Source of the DNA: UMGS1387 sp045577475
Lineage (GTDB): Bacteria; Bacillota; Clostridia; Oscillospirales; CAG-382
Length of the DNA stretch: 6,571 nucleotides
Direction of reading: 5' to 3'
Assembly (NCBI GenBank): GCA_045577475.1
Contig: JAZNIM010000079.1
Location: 1 to 6,571, forward strand
Within the stretch, counting starts at the first letter, position 1, and every line of letters begins with the position of its first letter. Under the pieces are notes generated by a model. It was not told the origin of the DNA. It did not search any database and worked only from the letters and a program-made list of their open reading frames with translations. Positions 1-5,090 of the stretch are shown here, piece by piece. A program made the position numbers and the translations under genes.

Positions 1-13
1 CACCAATAGCCAT
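1..13 (-). CDS. 5' end of a downstream gene, partial (MAIG...)
   Basis: An ATG at 13-11 opens a reading frame (Met-Ala-Ile-Gly) that runs off the left edge. The reason to believe it is the upstream sequence: AAGGAGGTGA at 28-19 on the minus strand is an almost complete anti-16S match, and its GGAGG core lies 8 nt from the ATG. A TATAAT box lies about 55 nt upstream, and the previous operon's terminator lies just before that. Four codons are too few to name a product. The gene follows the sugar operon but probably has its own promoter, so a shared function should not be assumed. Confidence 0.55.
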
Positions 14-18
14 TGGTC

Positions 19-28
19 TCACCTCCTT
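19..28 (-). promoter_or_regulatory. Strong ribosome binding site of the partial gene at 13
   Basis: The minus strand reads AAGGAGGTGA, a 10-nt match to the canonical anti-Shine-Dalgarno complement, with the GGAGG core 8 nt before the ATG. It is stronger than any other site in this window. The start codon itself lies inside a small perfect inverted repeat (2-17: ACCAAT, AGCC, ATTGGT), which could weakly occlude initiation. Confidence 0.7.
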
Positions 29-67
29 TCTGTAATTCCCAAATTTTGACAGCTTTTGATAAAAAAA

Positions 68-96
68 ATTATATCTTTACAAATTTCGCACAAAAA
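68..96 (-). promoter_or_regulatory. Candidate sigma-A promoter for the partial downstream gene
   Basis: A perfect TATAAT lies at 73-68 on the minus strand. No good TTGACA is present at 16-18 nt spacing: the -35 position (about 96-91) reads TTTTTG and falls in the T-tract of the preceding terminator. The predicted start of transcription near 61 would give a leader of about 48 nt before the ATG at 13. The -10 box is convincing and the -35 is not, so this may be a weak or activator-dependent promoter, or a chance hexamer in AT-rich DNA. Confidence 0.45.
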
Positions 97-131
97 ACCC
101 GCCTGATTTTAGAACTCCTAAAATCAGGCGG
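91..131 (-). terminator. Rho-independent terminator of the sugar operon
   Basis: There is a perfect 14-bp inverted repeat (99-112 with 118-131, CCGCCTGATTTTAG and its complement) around a 5-nt loop. Read on the minus strand, the GC-rich foot (CAGGCGG) is followed at once by GTTTTTTG, which is the required order for intrinsic termination in the direction of all the genes here. The plus strand lacks an equivalent T-tract (GCTTCGTG), so it acts mainly in the minus direction. It lies about 220 nt past the last stop codon. Confidence 0.92.
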
Positions 132-236
132 CTTCGTGTATATATGGGTTTTGGCTTGGTTTTATTAAATTTTCGCCGTAGCATTGTTATTTTACCCCTT
201 TCGTCAAATACTCCTAAAATTCTACATAACATAGCA

Positions 237-267
237 CAAGCCCCGTCTGATAAACAAACGGGGCTTG
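237..267 (-). other. 10-bp stem-loop in the 3' untranslated region
   Basis: CAAGCCCCGT (237-246) pairs perfectly with ACGGGGCTTG (258-267) around an 11-nt AT-rich loop. The stem is GC-rich, but neither flank has a run of T: the minus side continues TGCTATG and the plus side CTTTGTC. It is therefore not a convincing terminator in either direction, and could instead protect the mRNA 3' end or be part of a structured RNA. Confidence 0.6.
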
Positions 268-271
268 CTTT

Positions 272-291
272 GTCAAGCGTTCCCGCTTGGC
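272..291 (-). other. 8-bp stem-loop beside the previous hairpin
   Basis: GTCAAGCG (272-279) pairs with CGCTTGGC (284-291), with one G-T pair, closed by a 4-nt loop (TTCC on the plus strand, GGAA on the minus strand). GGAA is a GNRA tetraloop on the minus strand, the transcribed one, which favours a real RNA fold on that strand. It is separated from the 237-267 hairpin by only 4 nt, so the two could stack. No T-tract follows in the minus direction. Confidence 0.5.
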
Positions 292-350
292 TCATTGATT
301 TTTATTATTATCTACTTGCTAATAGCATAAATTCAAATATAATTTCCGGT

Positions 351-695
351 TTATAATAAGCTGAATATAACTATACCCAAAATAATCAATACATTCCCCC
401 AAATACGTCTGCGGGTAATTGTTTCTTTGAGCATCAATTTTGAAAACACCATAACAAGAACAGATGCCATGGAATTTATTACTACCCCGAACCTGTAATC
501 TATTTTCGTGTAGATAAAAACATTAAGCACAAGCACGCCGAAATAGCACACATATGAGAATAGAACATAGGGATTTATGTATTCAAATATAATTCCTTTA
601 TGTTTTTTATTGGCACTCTTTTTGAGTATTATCTGTGAAAATGCCGTTATTGTCGCACTTGCAAGCATCAACACATAAAACAAAGGATTACTCAT
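351..695 (-). CDS. SMR/EamA-like four-helix half-transporter (ArnE/ArnF-like), second of the pair
   Basis: This 114-residue protein has four predicted membrane helices (about 6-23, 41-60, 68-88 and 97-113), the size and layout of ArnE/ArnF and other SMR-superfamily proteins. The C-terminal stretch (LKETITRRRIWG then a glycine-containing helix) resembles the end of ArnE-type proteins. Helix 1 carries Gln (TAFSQIIL) near where drug-exporting SMR proteins have their essential Glu, which argues against a proton-coupled drug pump. Loops 1 and 3 carry most positive charge (KK..KKHK and K...RRR) while the N-terminus has none, predicting an N-out topology. The ATG overlaps the previous gene's stop by 8 bp (ATGAGTAA), so the two are probably translationally coupled and made in equal amounts. 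Inferred role: one subunit of a flippase for a polyprenyl-phosphate-linked amino sugar. The substrate is not proven. Confidence 0.8.
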   Translation of the reverse strand: MSNPLFYVLMLASATITAFSQIILKKSANKKHKGIIFEYINPYVLFSYVCYFGVLVLNVFIYTKIDYRFGVVINSMASVLVMVFSKLMLKETITRRRIWGNVLIILGIVIFSLL

Positions 696-1041
696 TTTGC
701 ATCACCACTATTCCTGTTATAATCAAAGCTGTTCCGATAATATTTCCGACTGTAATGTGTTCAGAAAATATCATCACTGCCCAAAGCAAACTCCAGATAT
801 TATATACAGCTTTATGAGCATAGGCAACATGGACATCAAATTTTTTCAAGGTCTGCTGCCAGAAGAAAGCATATATTCCGCAATTTAACAGCATAAGACA
901 TCCAAAGAGAACGGTGGTAATACTGAAAACACCATTCTCATTCACGCTGTTCGCCGCGCATTTTGAAAAAATACCCGTAAGCGAGAATATAAAAATATTA
1001 AAATGTAAAAGCAATATATTTTTATGATTTGTTTTCAGCAT
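688..1041 (-). CDS. SMR/EamA-like four-helix half-transporter (ArnE/ArnF-like), first of the pair
   Basis: This 117-residue protein has four predicted helices (about 8-27, 38-60, 73-92 and 96-113). I chose the ATG at 1041 because AAAGGAAG lies 8 nt upstream, inside the last codons of the aminotransferase gene, leaving a 2-bp gap. The longer frame opening at a TTG (1080) would overlap that gene by 37 bp and has no clear ribosome site. The segment AYAHKAVYNIWSLLWAVMIF is typical of EamA/SMR half-transporters in polysaccharide operons. Positive charge sits at the N-terminus (K3, K7) and in loop 2 (KK) and is nearly absent from loops 1 and 3, predicting N-in, the opposite of its partner. Inferred role: the other subunit of a lipid-linked sugar flippase at the cytoplasmic membrane. 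The family assignment is firm, the substrate is by context. Confidence 0.8.
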   Translation of the reverse strand: MLKTNHKNILLLHFNIFIFSLTGIFSKCAANSVNENGVFSITTVLFGCLMLLNCGIYAFFWQQTLKKFDVHVAYAHKAVYNIWSLLWAVMIFSEHITVGNIIGTALIITGIVVMQNE

Positions 1042-1043
1042 AT

Positions 1044-2189
1044 TTATCTTCCTTTGAAAAATGAATGAATAAGTTCGCAAACAAGCTCTGCATCATCATG
1101 CGTCATATCCATATACATAGGCAGTCTTAGCAGCGTTTCAGATGTTTTTGTAGTATATATATCTTCACCGCAAAATCTTGAACATTTCAATCCGAACGGA
1201 GAAGAATGCAGGGGTACATAGTGAAACACACTGAGAACACCATTGGTTTTTAAATAGTCTATTAAAGCGGTACGCTCATCAATATCTTTGACCTTTATAT
1301 AAAACATATGTGCATTATGTCTGCAATGGTCAGGAACAATCGGAAGATTGATAACCTCTTTGTCTTCAAGGTCTTTCAAATATTTGCTGTAGTAATTATA
1401 TATTTCAATTCTCCTGTCATTAATTTTATCAGCCTCAAGAAGCTGTCCGTATAAAAACGCTGCACCAAGTTCGCTTGGAAGATAGGAAGAACCTTCACTT
1501 ACCCAAGTATACTTATCAACCATTCCCAATAAAAACTCTGCACGGTTTGTTCCTTTTTCACGGATTATTTCAGCACGAATATTGTTTGCTTCATCACGAA
1601 CAAGCAAGGCACCGCCTTCGCCCATGGTATAGTTCTTTGTTTCGTGAAAACTGTATGTACCAAAATCACCTATAGTACCGAGTGCTTTTCCTTTATAAAA
1701 AGCATTTACGCCCTGTGCCGCATCTTCAACAACCTTTAGGTTATGACGCTTTGCAATTTCAAGTATTTCGTCCATCTCACAGGAAACACCTGCATAATGA
1801 ACGGTAACAATAACTTTCGTTTTATCGGTAATTGCCGCCTCAATCAGCTTTTCGTCAATATTCTGTGTATCAGGTCGAATATCAACAAAAACAATTTTTG
1901 CACCTCGCAGCACAAAGGCATTGGCAGTTGACACAAAGGTAAATGACGGCATAATAACTTCATCTCCCGGCTTAATATCACACAGGATAGCTGCAAGCTC
2001 AAGAGCATGGGTGCAAGAAGGAGTTAAAAGTGCCTTTTGTGCCTTATACATATCTTCAATCAAACAGTTGCAAAGTTTTGTATATTTATTATCGCCACAA
2101 AGCTTTTTTGAAGCGATTGCATCGGCAAGATATTTTTCTTCGGTTCCTACAACCGCAGGAATATTAAACGGAATTCTAAAACTGCTCAT
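1044..2189 (-). CDS. rffA: dTDP-4-amino-4,6-dideoxygalactose transaminase (RffA/WecE type)
   Basis: This is a DegT/DnrJ/EryC1/StrS aminotransferase of 381 residues, close to the usual ~376 of E. coli WecE. It uses PLP and normally glutamate to convert dTDP-4-keto-6-deoxyglucose into dTDP-4-amino-4,6-dideoxygalactose in the cytoplasm. Family landmarks are clear: IPFN near the N-terminus, LLTPSCTHALE (54-64) for cofactor phosphate, GDEVIMPSFTFVSTANAF (75-92), RPDTQNID, VEDAAQ with Asp156 facing the pyridine nitrogen, and GTYSFHETKNY with the Schiff-base Lys185. The start has AAAGGAGA 11 nt upstream, overlapping the stop codon of the preceding ligase gene (17-bp gap). The HETKN segment is RffA-like, so 4-keto specificity is likely. 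The exact nucleotide and stereochemistry cannot be read from sequence. No RmlA/RmlB partner lies in the window, so the keto-sugar must come from elsewhere. Confidence 0.9.
   Translation of the reverse strand: MSSFRIPFNIPAVVGTEEKYLADAIASKKLCGDNKYTKLCNCLIEDMYKAQKALLTPSCTHALELAAILCDIKPGDEVIMPSFTFVSTANAFVLRGAKIVFVDIRPDTQNIDEKLIEAAITDKTKVIVTVHYAGVSCEMDEILEIAKRHNLKVVEDAAQGVNAFYKGKALGTIGDFGTYSFHETKNYTMGEGGALLVRDEANNIRAEIIREKGTNRAEFLLGMVDKYTWVSEGSSYLPSELGAAFLYGQLLEADKINDRRIEIYNYYSKYLKDLEDKEVINLPIVPDHCRHNAHMFYIKVKDIDERTALIDYLKTNGVLSVFHYVPLHSSPFGLKCSRFCGEDIYTTKTSETLLRLPMYMDMTHDDAELVCELIHSFFKGR
1048..1055 (-). promoter_or_regulatory. Ribosome binding site fixing the start of the first half-transporter
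   Basis: The minus strand reads AAAGGAAG, within the final codons (Phe-Lys-Gly-Arg-stop) of the aminotransferase gene, with AGGA 8 nt before the ATG at 1041. It supports the 117-residue start over the upstream TTG at 1080. Confidence 0.75.
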
Positions 2190-2200
2190 TAGTTTTTGTA

Positions 2201-2208
2201 TCTCCTTT
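2201..2208 (-). promoter_or_regulatory. Ribosome binding site of the aminotransferase gene
   Basis: AAAGGAGA on the minus strand overlaps the TAA stop of the ligase/SDR gene and sits 11 nt before the ATG at 2189, slightly longer than ideal. The arrangement favours reinitiation by ribosomes finishing the upstream gene. Confidence 0.7.
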
Positions 2209-4162
2209 ACAACTCTTTCTTCAAATCAGCGAAAGCATCTTCCAGACTATAAGCACACTCAAAACATAATTCGTTTTTTGCTTTTGTAACATCAAGAAAG
2301 CTGATTGAAGTATCTTCCTTTTTGTCGGTAAGCTGAACTGTTTCGGAAACAGAATTAAATCCTTTGATAACCGACTCAGCAAGCTGTTTCGATGTTGTGC
2401 CGATACCTGATCCTATATTGTAAATACCGGTTTTCTCGTATGCTTCAAGTGCTTTCTTAATTCCAAGACAGGCATCTTTTACATAAATGTAATCACGTTT
2501 TCCTTCGGATTTTCCGTAAAGAGAAAGCTTTTCACCGCAAAGGGCATTCTTAACAAAAAGCTCTATCATATATCCGCCTTCGGATTTGCCGATGACCTGA
2601 GAAAGACGAAGAATTTTAATGTTCATACCGTAATTTCTGTTATAGTATTCACAAAGCATTTCTCCGGTATATTTTGATATACCGTAATAATTTATAGGTG
2701 CAATATCACCGCTTTCAGGTATAGGCGAAGCTTGACTGTTAGAATAAACACATCTCGAAGAAATAAACACAACATTCTTTATTCCAAGAGTTCTGCAAGC
2801 CTCAAGAGAATTCTCAACTATCTTTATGTTATCCTCGTAAAGTTCAAGTGATTGCTTTTCTTTTGCATTTACTTTCTTTGCCGCAAGAATAACCGCACTG
2901 TCGCATCCGGTGAGTGCCGTTAAAAGCTCGTTATAATCATAATGTGCAACATTGCCTGATTTTCTTGAAATGTCTGTTATTTCAAAATTTTCAGAATACA
3001 TTGACTTGAATGTGCTGCCTATAAAACCACTGCCGCCGATAAGAGCGAGCCTGTGAGGAGCTGCAAAAATTCTGTATCCGCACTTTTCCATATATCCGTT
3101 CATTCTGCGAACCCTGTCGCCGTTTTTATAATAAAAGCACTTGATATCGCCCGTGTATTTCTCATACTTTGAAATATCAAACTCTGTGTCCGGAGTTTCA
3201 CAGAAAAACTCTGTATGCATCGGTATATCGCTTACATTATATGAAATATCCGCTACAGTTCCATCCAGAAAATGAGTCATTGTTAGGTCAAGAAGATTAA
3301 CTCCTGTATATTTCTTTATCAAACGCCACATATGGCATCCGTCAAGACGGGGTGTTACTTCTATAAGATACGGATGTCCGTTTTCAATTTTGATTTGAAA
3401 ATATACCGGTCCGTTATTTATTTCAAGTTTAGTAACCGCTTCAGATACCAATTCTTCCACAAGCTGTTTTGTGCAGGTATTCTCATATTTTGACGGGAGA
3501 TGGTGTGCCTTGATAATTCCGCCGGGCAAATTATTAAATGATTCACGGTCAGAAAGCATACTGAATATAACCTTTCCGTCATATACATACGCATTTACGG
3601 AAACCTCATCGCCCAAAACAAATTTTTCAAGAATAACCTGTCCGCTTTTTGAAAAGCAAATAGACTGCTCAAAGCATTTTTCAAGTTCTTCATAGGATTT
3701 TACCGAATATACACCACGCTGTCCCTGTGAATCGACGGGTTTTATCATCAACGGATAAAAATCCGCTTTTTTCGCTTGATCCAAATTTGAACAATACATA
3801 AAAGGCAAGTTAAAATTGCTCTTACCCAAGGCATCTCGCATCATATGCTTATTGCAACAAATTTCAGCCGTTTTGCTTGATACAAAATGAAACATATCAA
3901 GATTTTCGGCAACCTTACAAAATGTAGGAACTGCTATATCACTGCCTACGGAATAAATATAATCAATGCTGTTTTTCTTTACATATTCTTCAACCTTTTC
4001 GGTATCAATAATGTTTATCTGCTCGAAATAATCGAGCATAGGAATACCGCTGTCGGTATTGGTGTAGCTGACACCATGTACTTCAAATCCTTTGTCTTTT
4101 GCATATTCTATTAAATCAATCTGTGCATTACCTGCGCCCAGAATAAGCAATTTCTTTTTCAA
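2207..4162 (-). CDS. Bifunctional ATP-grasp ligase / extended-SDR sugar-nucleotide epimerase-dehydrogenase fusion
   Basis: One uninterrupted frame encodes two enzymes. Numbering is from the longer possible ATG at 4183; subtract 7 for the preferred TTG start at 4162. Residues about 11-375 form an ATP-grasp ligase: pre-ATP-grasp fold (ILGAGNAQ, 14-21), ATP-binding lysine in PLMIKPVDSQGQRG (148), LEKFVLGDEVSVNAY (185-199) and the metal-site segment LIEVTPRLDGCHMWRL (273-288, Glu275). Such enzymes join a carboxylate to an amine or similar nucleophile through an acyl phosphate. Residues about 378-658 form an extended SDR: GGSGFIGS (383-390), an acidic residue after strand 2 (EITDISR), Ser475/476, catalytic YGISK (500-504) and RDYIYVKD (563-570). 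The serine site lacks the Thr-Asp-Glu of 4,6-dehydratases, so epimerase, reductase or dehydrogenase is likelier. The layout recalls ArnA, which has a formyltransferase before its SDR. Substrates of both halves are unknown. It overlaps the glycosyltransferase gene by 35 bp. Confidence 0.85.
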   Translation of the reverse strand: MKKKLLILGAGNAQIDLIEYAKDKGFEVHGVSYTNTDSGIPMLDYFEQINIIDTEKVEEYVKKNSIDYIYSVGSDIAVPTFCKVAENLDMFHFVSSKTAEICCNKHMMRDALGKSNFNLPFMYCSNLDQAKKADFYPLMIKPVDSQGQRGVYSVKSYEELEKCFEQSICFSKSGQVILEKFVLGDEVSVNAYVYDGKVIFSMLSDRESFNNLPGGIIKAHHLPSKYENTCTKQLVEELVSEAVTKLEINNGPVYFQIKIENGHPYLIEVTPRLDGCHMWRLIKKYTGVNLLDLTMTHFLDGTVADISYNVSDIPMHTEFFCETPDTEFDISKYEKYTGDIKCFYYKNGDRVRRMNGYMEKCGYRIFAAPHRLALIGGSGFIGSTFKSMYSENFEITDISRKSGNVAHYDYNELLTALTGCDSAVILAAKKVNAKEKQSLELYEDNIKIVENSLEACRTLGIKNVVFISSRCVYSNSQASPIPESGDIAPINYYGISKYTGEMLCEYYNRNYGMNIKILRLSQVIGKSEGGYMIELFVKNALCGEKLSLYGKSEGKRDYIYVKDACLGIKKALEAYEKTGIYNIGSGIGTTSKQLAESVIKGFNSVSETVQLTDKKEDTSISFLDVTKAKNELCFECAYSLEDAFADLKKEL

Positions 4163-5090
4163 CTTCGACCACCTCGTTTGCATCCCTTGTATCTGTCCGT
4201 ATGATATATTGCGGTTCGTGCGTAATAATCATAAACATTCGTACAATGTACTCTCCGATTATGCCAAGTGCCGTTATTATAAGTCCTGTGCAGAAAAAAA
4301 CAGCAGAACACAAAAGAAAACTTTCGTTTTTAAATACAGTTCCGTATAAAAGTATGATTATGCTGATTACAGCAATCAAAACACCGATTTTCCCAACAAG
4401 TCTTATTGGCTTTGCTGAGTAGTTCAAAAATGCCGACCATAGCTTCATCAGCTTTTTAAAATTGTAACCGGACTTTCCGAACTTACGGTCAAAGTGTTCA
4501 ATATCGGCATTAGCCACTTTTGCTGTTGTTCTCAAAAACAATCCCTGCAAATTTGTATATGTACTTTCGCTTTTTACAATTTCATCACGGACGAAACGGC
4601 GGATAATATACATAGGACACGCTTTCAAATCTTTCGGTTTATCAATCAAATACCGTACTGTCATATTATGTAATTTACTTTCGATATTACGAAGTAAGCT
4701 ATGATGTCTCTGTGGAAATCTGCCATAAACCATATCATAGCCTTCTTCAAGCTTATCAATCAGCTTATAAATTTGCGAGGGGTGCGTCTGAAAGTCATCA
4801 TCCATACCGAGAATGTAATCACCGTCTGCATATTTCATAGCTGCTAAAATTGCATTATGCTGTCCGCAGTTTTTTGCAAGGTCTATTCCTGTCACACACG
4901 AATATTCGTTGGCAAGTCGTTTAATCACGTTATAAGTATTATCCTGTGAGCCATCATTTACAAGAATAAACTCATAGTCAAATCTATCTGTTTTGTCAAA
5001 TTCGGCTGCTGTCTGAATTACAACATCTGCAATAGACTTTTCCGAATAATAACACGGAATTACTACTGAAATTTTCTTTTTATTCATCAT
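4128..5090 (-). CDS. Polyprenyl-phosphate glycosyltransferase, family 2 (GtrB/ArnC/DPM1 type)
   Basis: This 320-residue enzyme is predicted to transfer a sugar from its nucleotide to undecaprenyl phosphate at the inner face of the membrane. The GT-A domain covers about 1-225: VVIPCYYSEKSI (9-20), LVNDGSQD (43-50), GMDDDFQTHPSQI (95-107) with the metal-binding Asp cluster 97-99, and the RKFGKSGYN segment (202-210) typical of this subgroup. Two membrane helices follow (about 231-250 and 258-285), then a short charged tail. Length and layout match ArnC and GtrB (300-325 residues). It overlaps the upstream membrane-protein gene by 11 bp (ATGATGAATAA). GGTGG lies 3 nt before the first ATG and 6 nt before the second (5087), so the second may be used. 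Context suggests the load is the amino sugar made by the neighbouring aminotransferase and ligase. The sugar identity is inference. Confidence 0.88.
   Translation of the reverse strand: MMNKKKISVVIPCYYSEKSIADVVIQTAAEFDKTDRFDYEFILVNDGSQDNTYNVIKRLANEYSCVTGIDLAKNCGQHNAILAAMKYADGDYILGMDDDFQTHPSQIYKLIDKLEEGYDMVYGRFPQRHHSLLRNIESKLHNMTVRYLIDKPKDLKACPMYIIRRFVRDEIVKSESTYTNLQGLFLRTTAKVANADIEHFDRKFGKSGYNFKKLMKLWSAFLNYSAKPIRLVGKIGVLIAVISIIILLYGTVFKNESFLLCSAVFFCTGLIITALGIIGEYIVRMFMIITHEPQYIIRTDTRDANEVVEVEKEIAYSGRR
4169..4174 (-). promoter_or_regulatory. Ribosome binding site selecting a TTG start
   Basis: AGGTGG on the minus strand lies inside the 3' end of the glycosyltransferase gene, 6 nt before TTG at 4162 and after the in-frame ATG at 4183. 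The ATG has AAGGG directly abutting it with no spacer, which is a poor site. Starting at TTG gives MKKKLLILGAGN, the usual N-terminus for a pre-ATP-grasp fold. Starting at ATG adds seven atypical residues (MQTRWSK). Confidence 0.65.

Larger units (their letters stand above)
132..350 (-). other. Roughly 220-nt 3' untranslated region with tandem hairpins
   Basis: This gap between the last stop codon (351) and the terminator holds no gene I can support. It contains two adjacent perfect or near-perfect hairpins (272-291 and 237-267) and an 11-bp direct repeat, ACTCCTAAAAT, at 210-220 that recurs at 114-124 in the terminator loop and arm. No tRNA, rRNA or riboswitch family is recognisable to me. 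It is long for a 3' UTR in so compact an operon, and could be a structured mRNA tail or a small-RNA source. Confidence 0.4.

Noticed and set aside
77..184. A 35-codon minus-strand frame (MLRRKFNKTKPK...) with AAAGGGG 10 nt before its ATG; the product would be strongly basic with no acidic residues.
   Set aside because: Its second half is encoded by the terminator stem-loop itself (99-131), which explains the ILGVLKSGGFF-like ending. Translation through an intrinsic terminator is unlikely and no family is recognisable.
237..291. The tandem hairpins as a bidirectional or second terminator.
   Set aside because: Neither hairpin is followed by a T-tract in either direction, and the minus-strand transcript continues to a much better terminator at 91-131.
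351..1041. The two small membrane proteins as multidrug-resistance SMR pumps.
   Set aside because: The helix-1 Glu motif of drug exporters is not present, and the operon context is sugar-nucleotide and carrier-lipid chemistry.
1042..1080. A 13-residue N-terminal extension of the first half-transporter, starting at TTG (1080).
   Set aside because: It would overlap the aminotransferase by 37 bp and has no ribosome site, while the ATG at 1041 has AAAGGAAG at ideal spacing.
1921..2289. A 122-codon plus-strand frame across the aminotransferase/ligase junction.
   Set aside because: It is antisense to two genes with intact catalytic motifs and shows no domain of its own.
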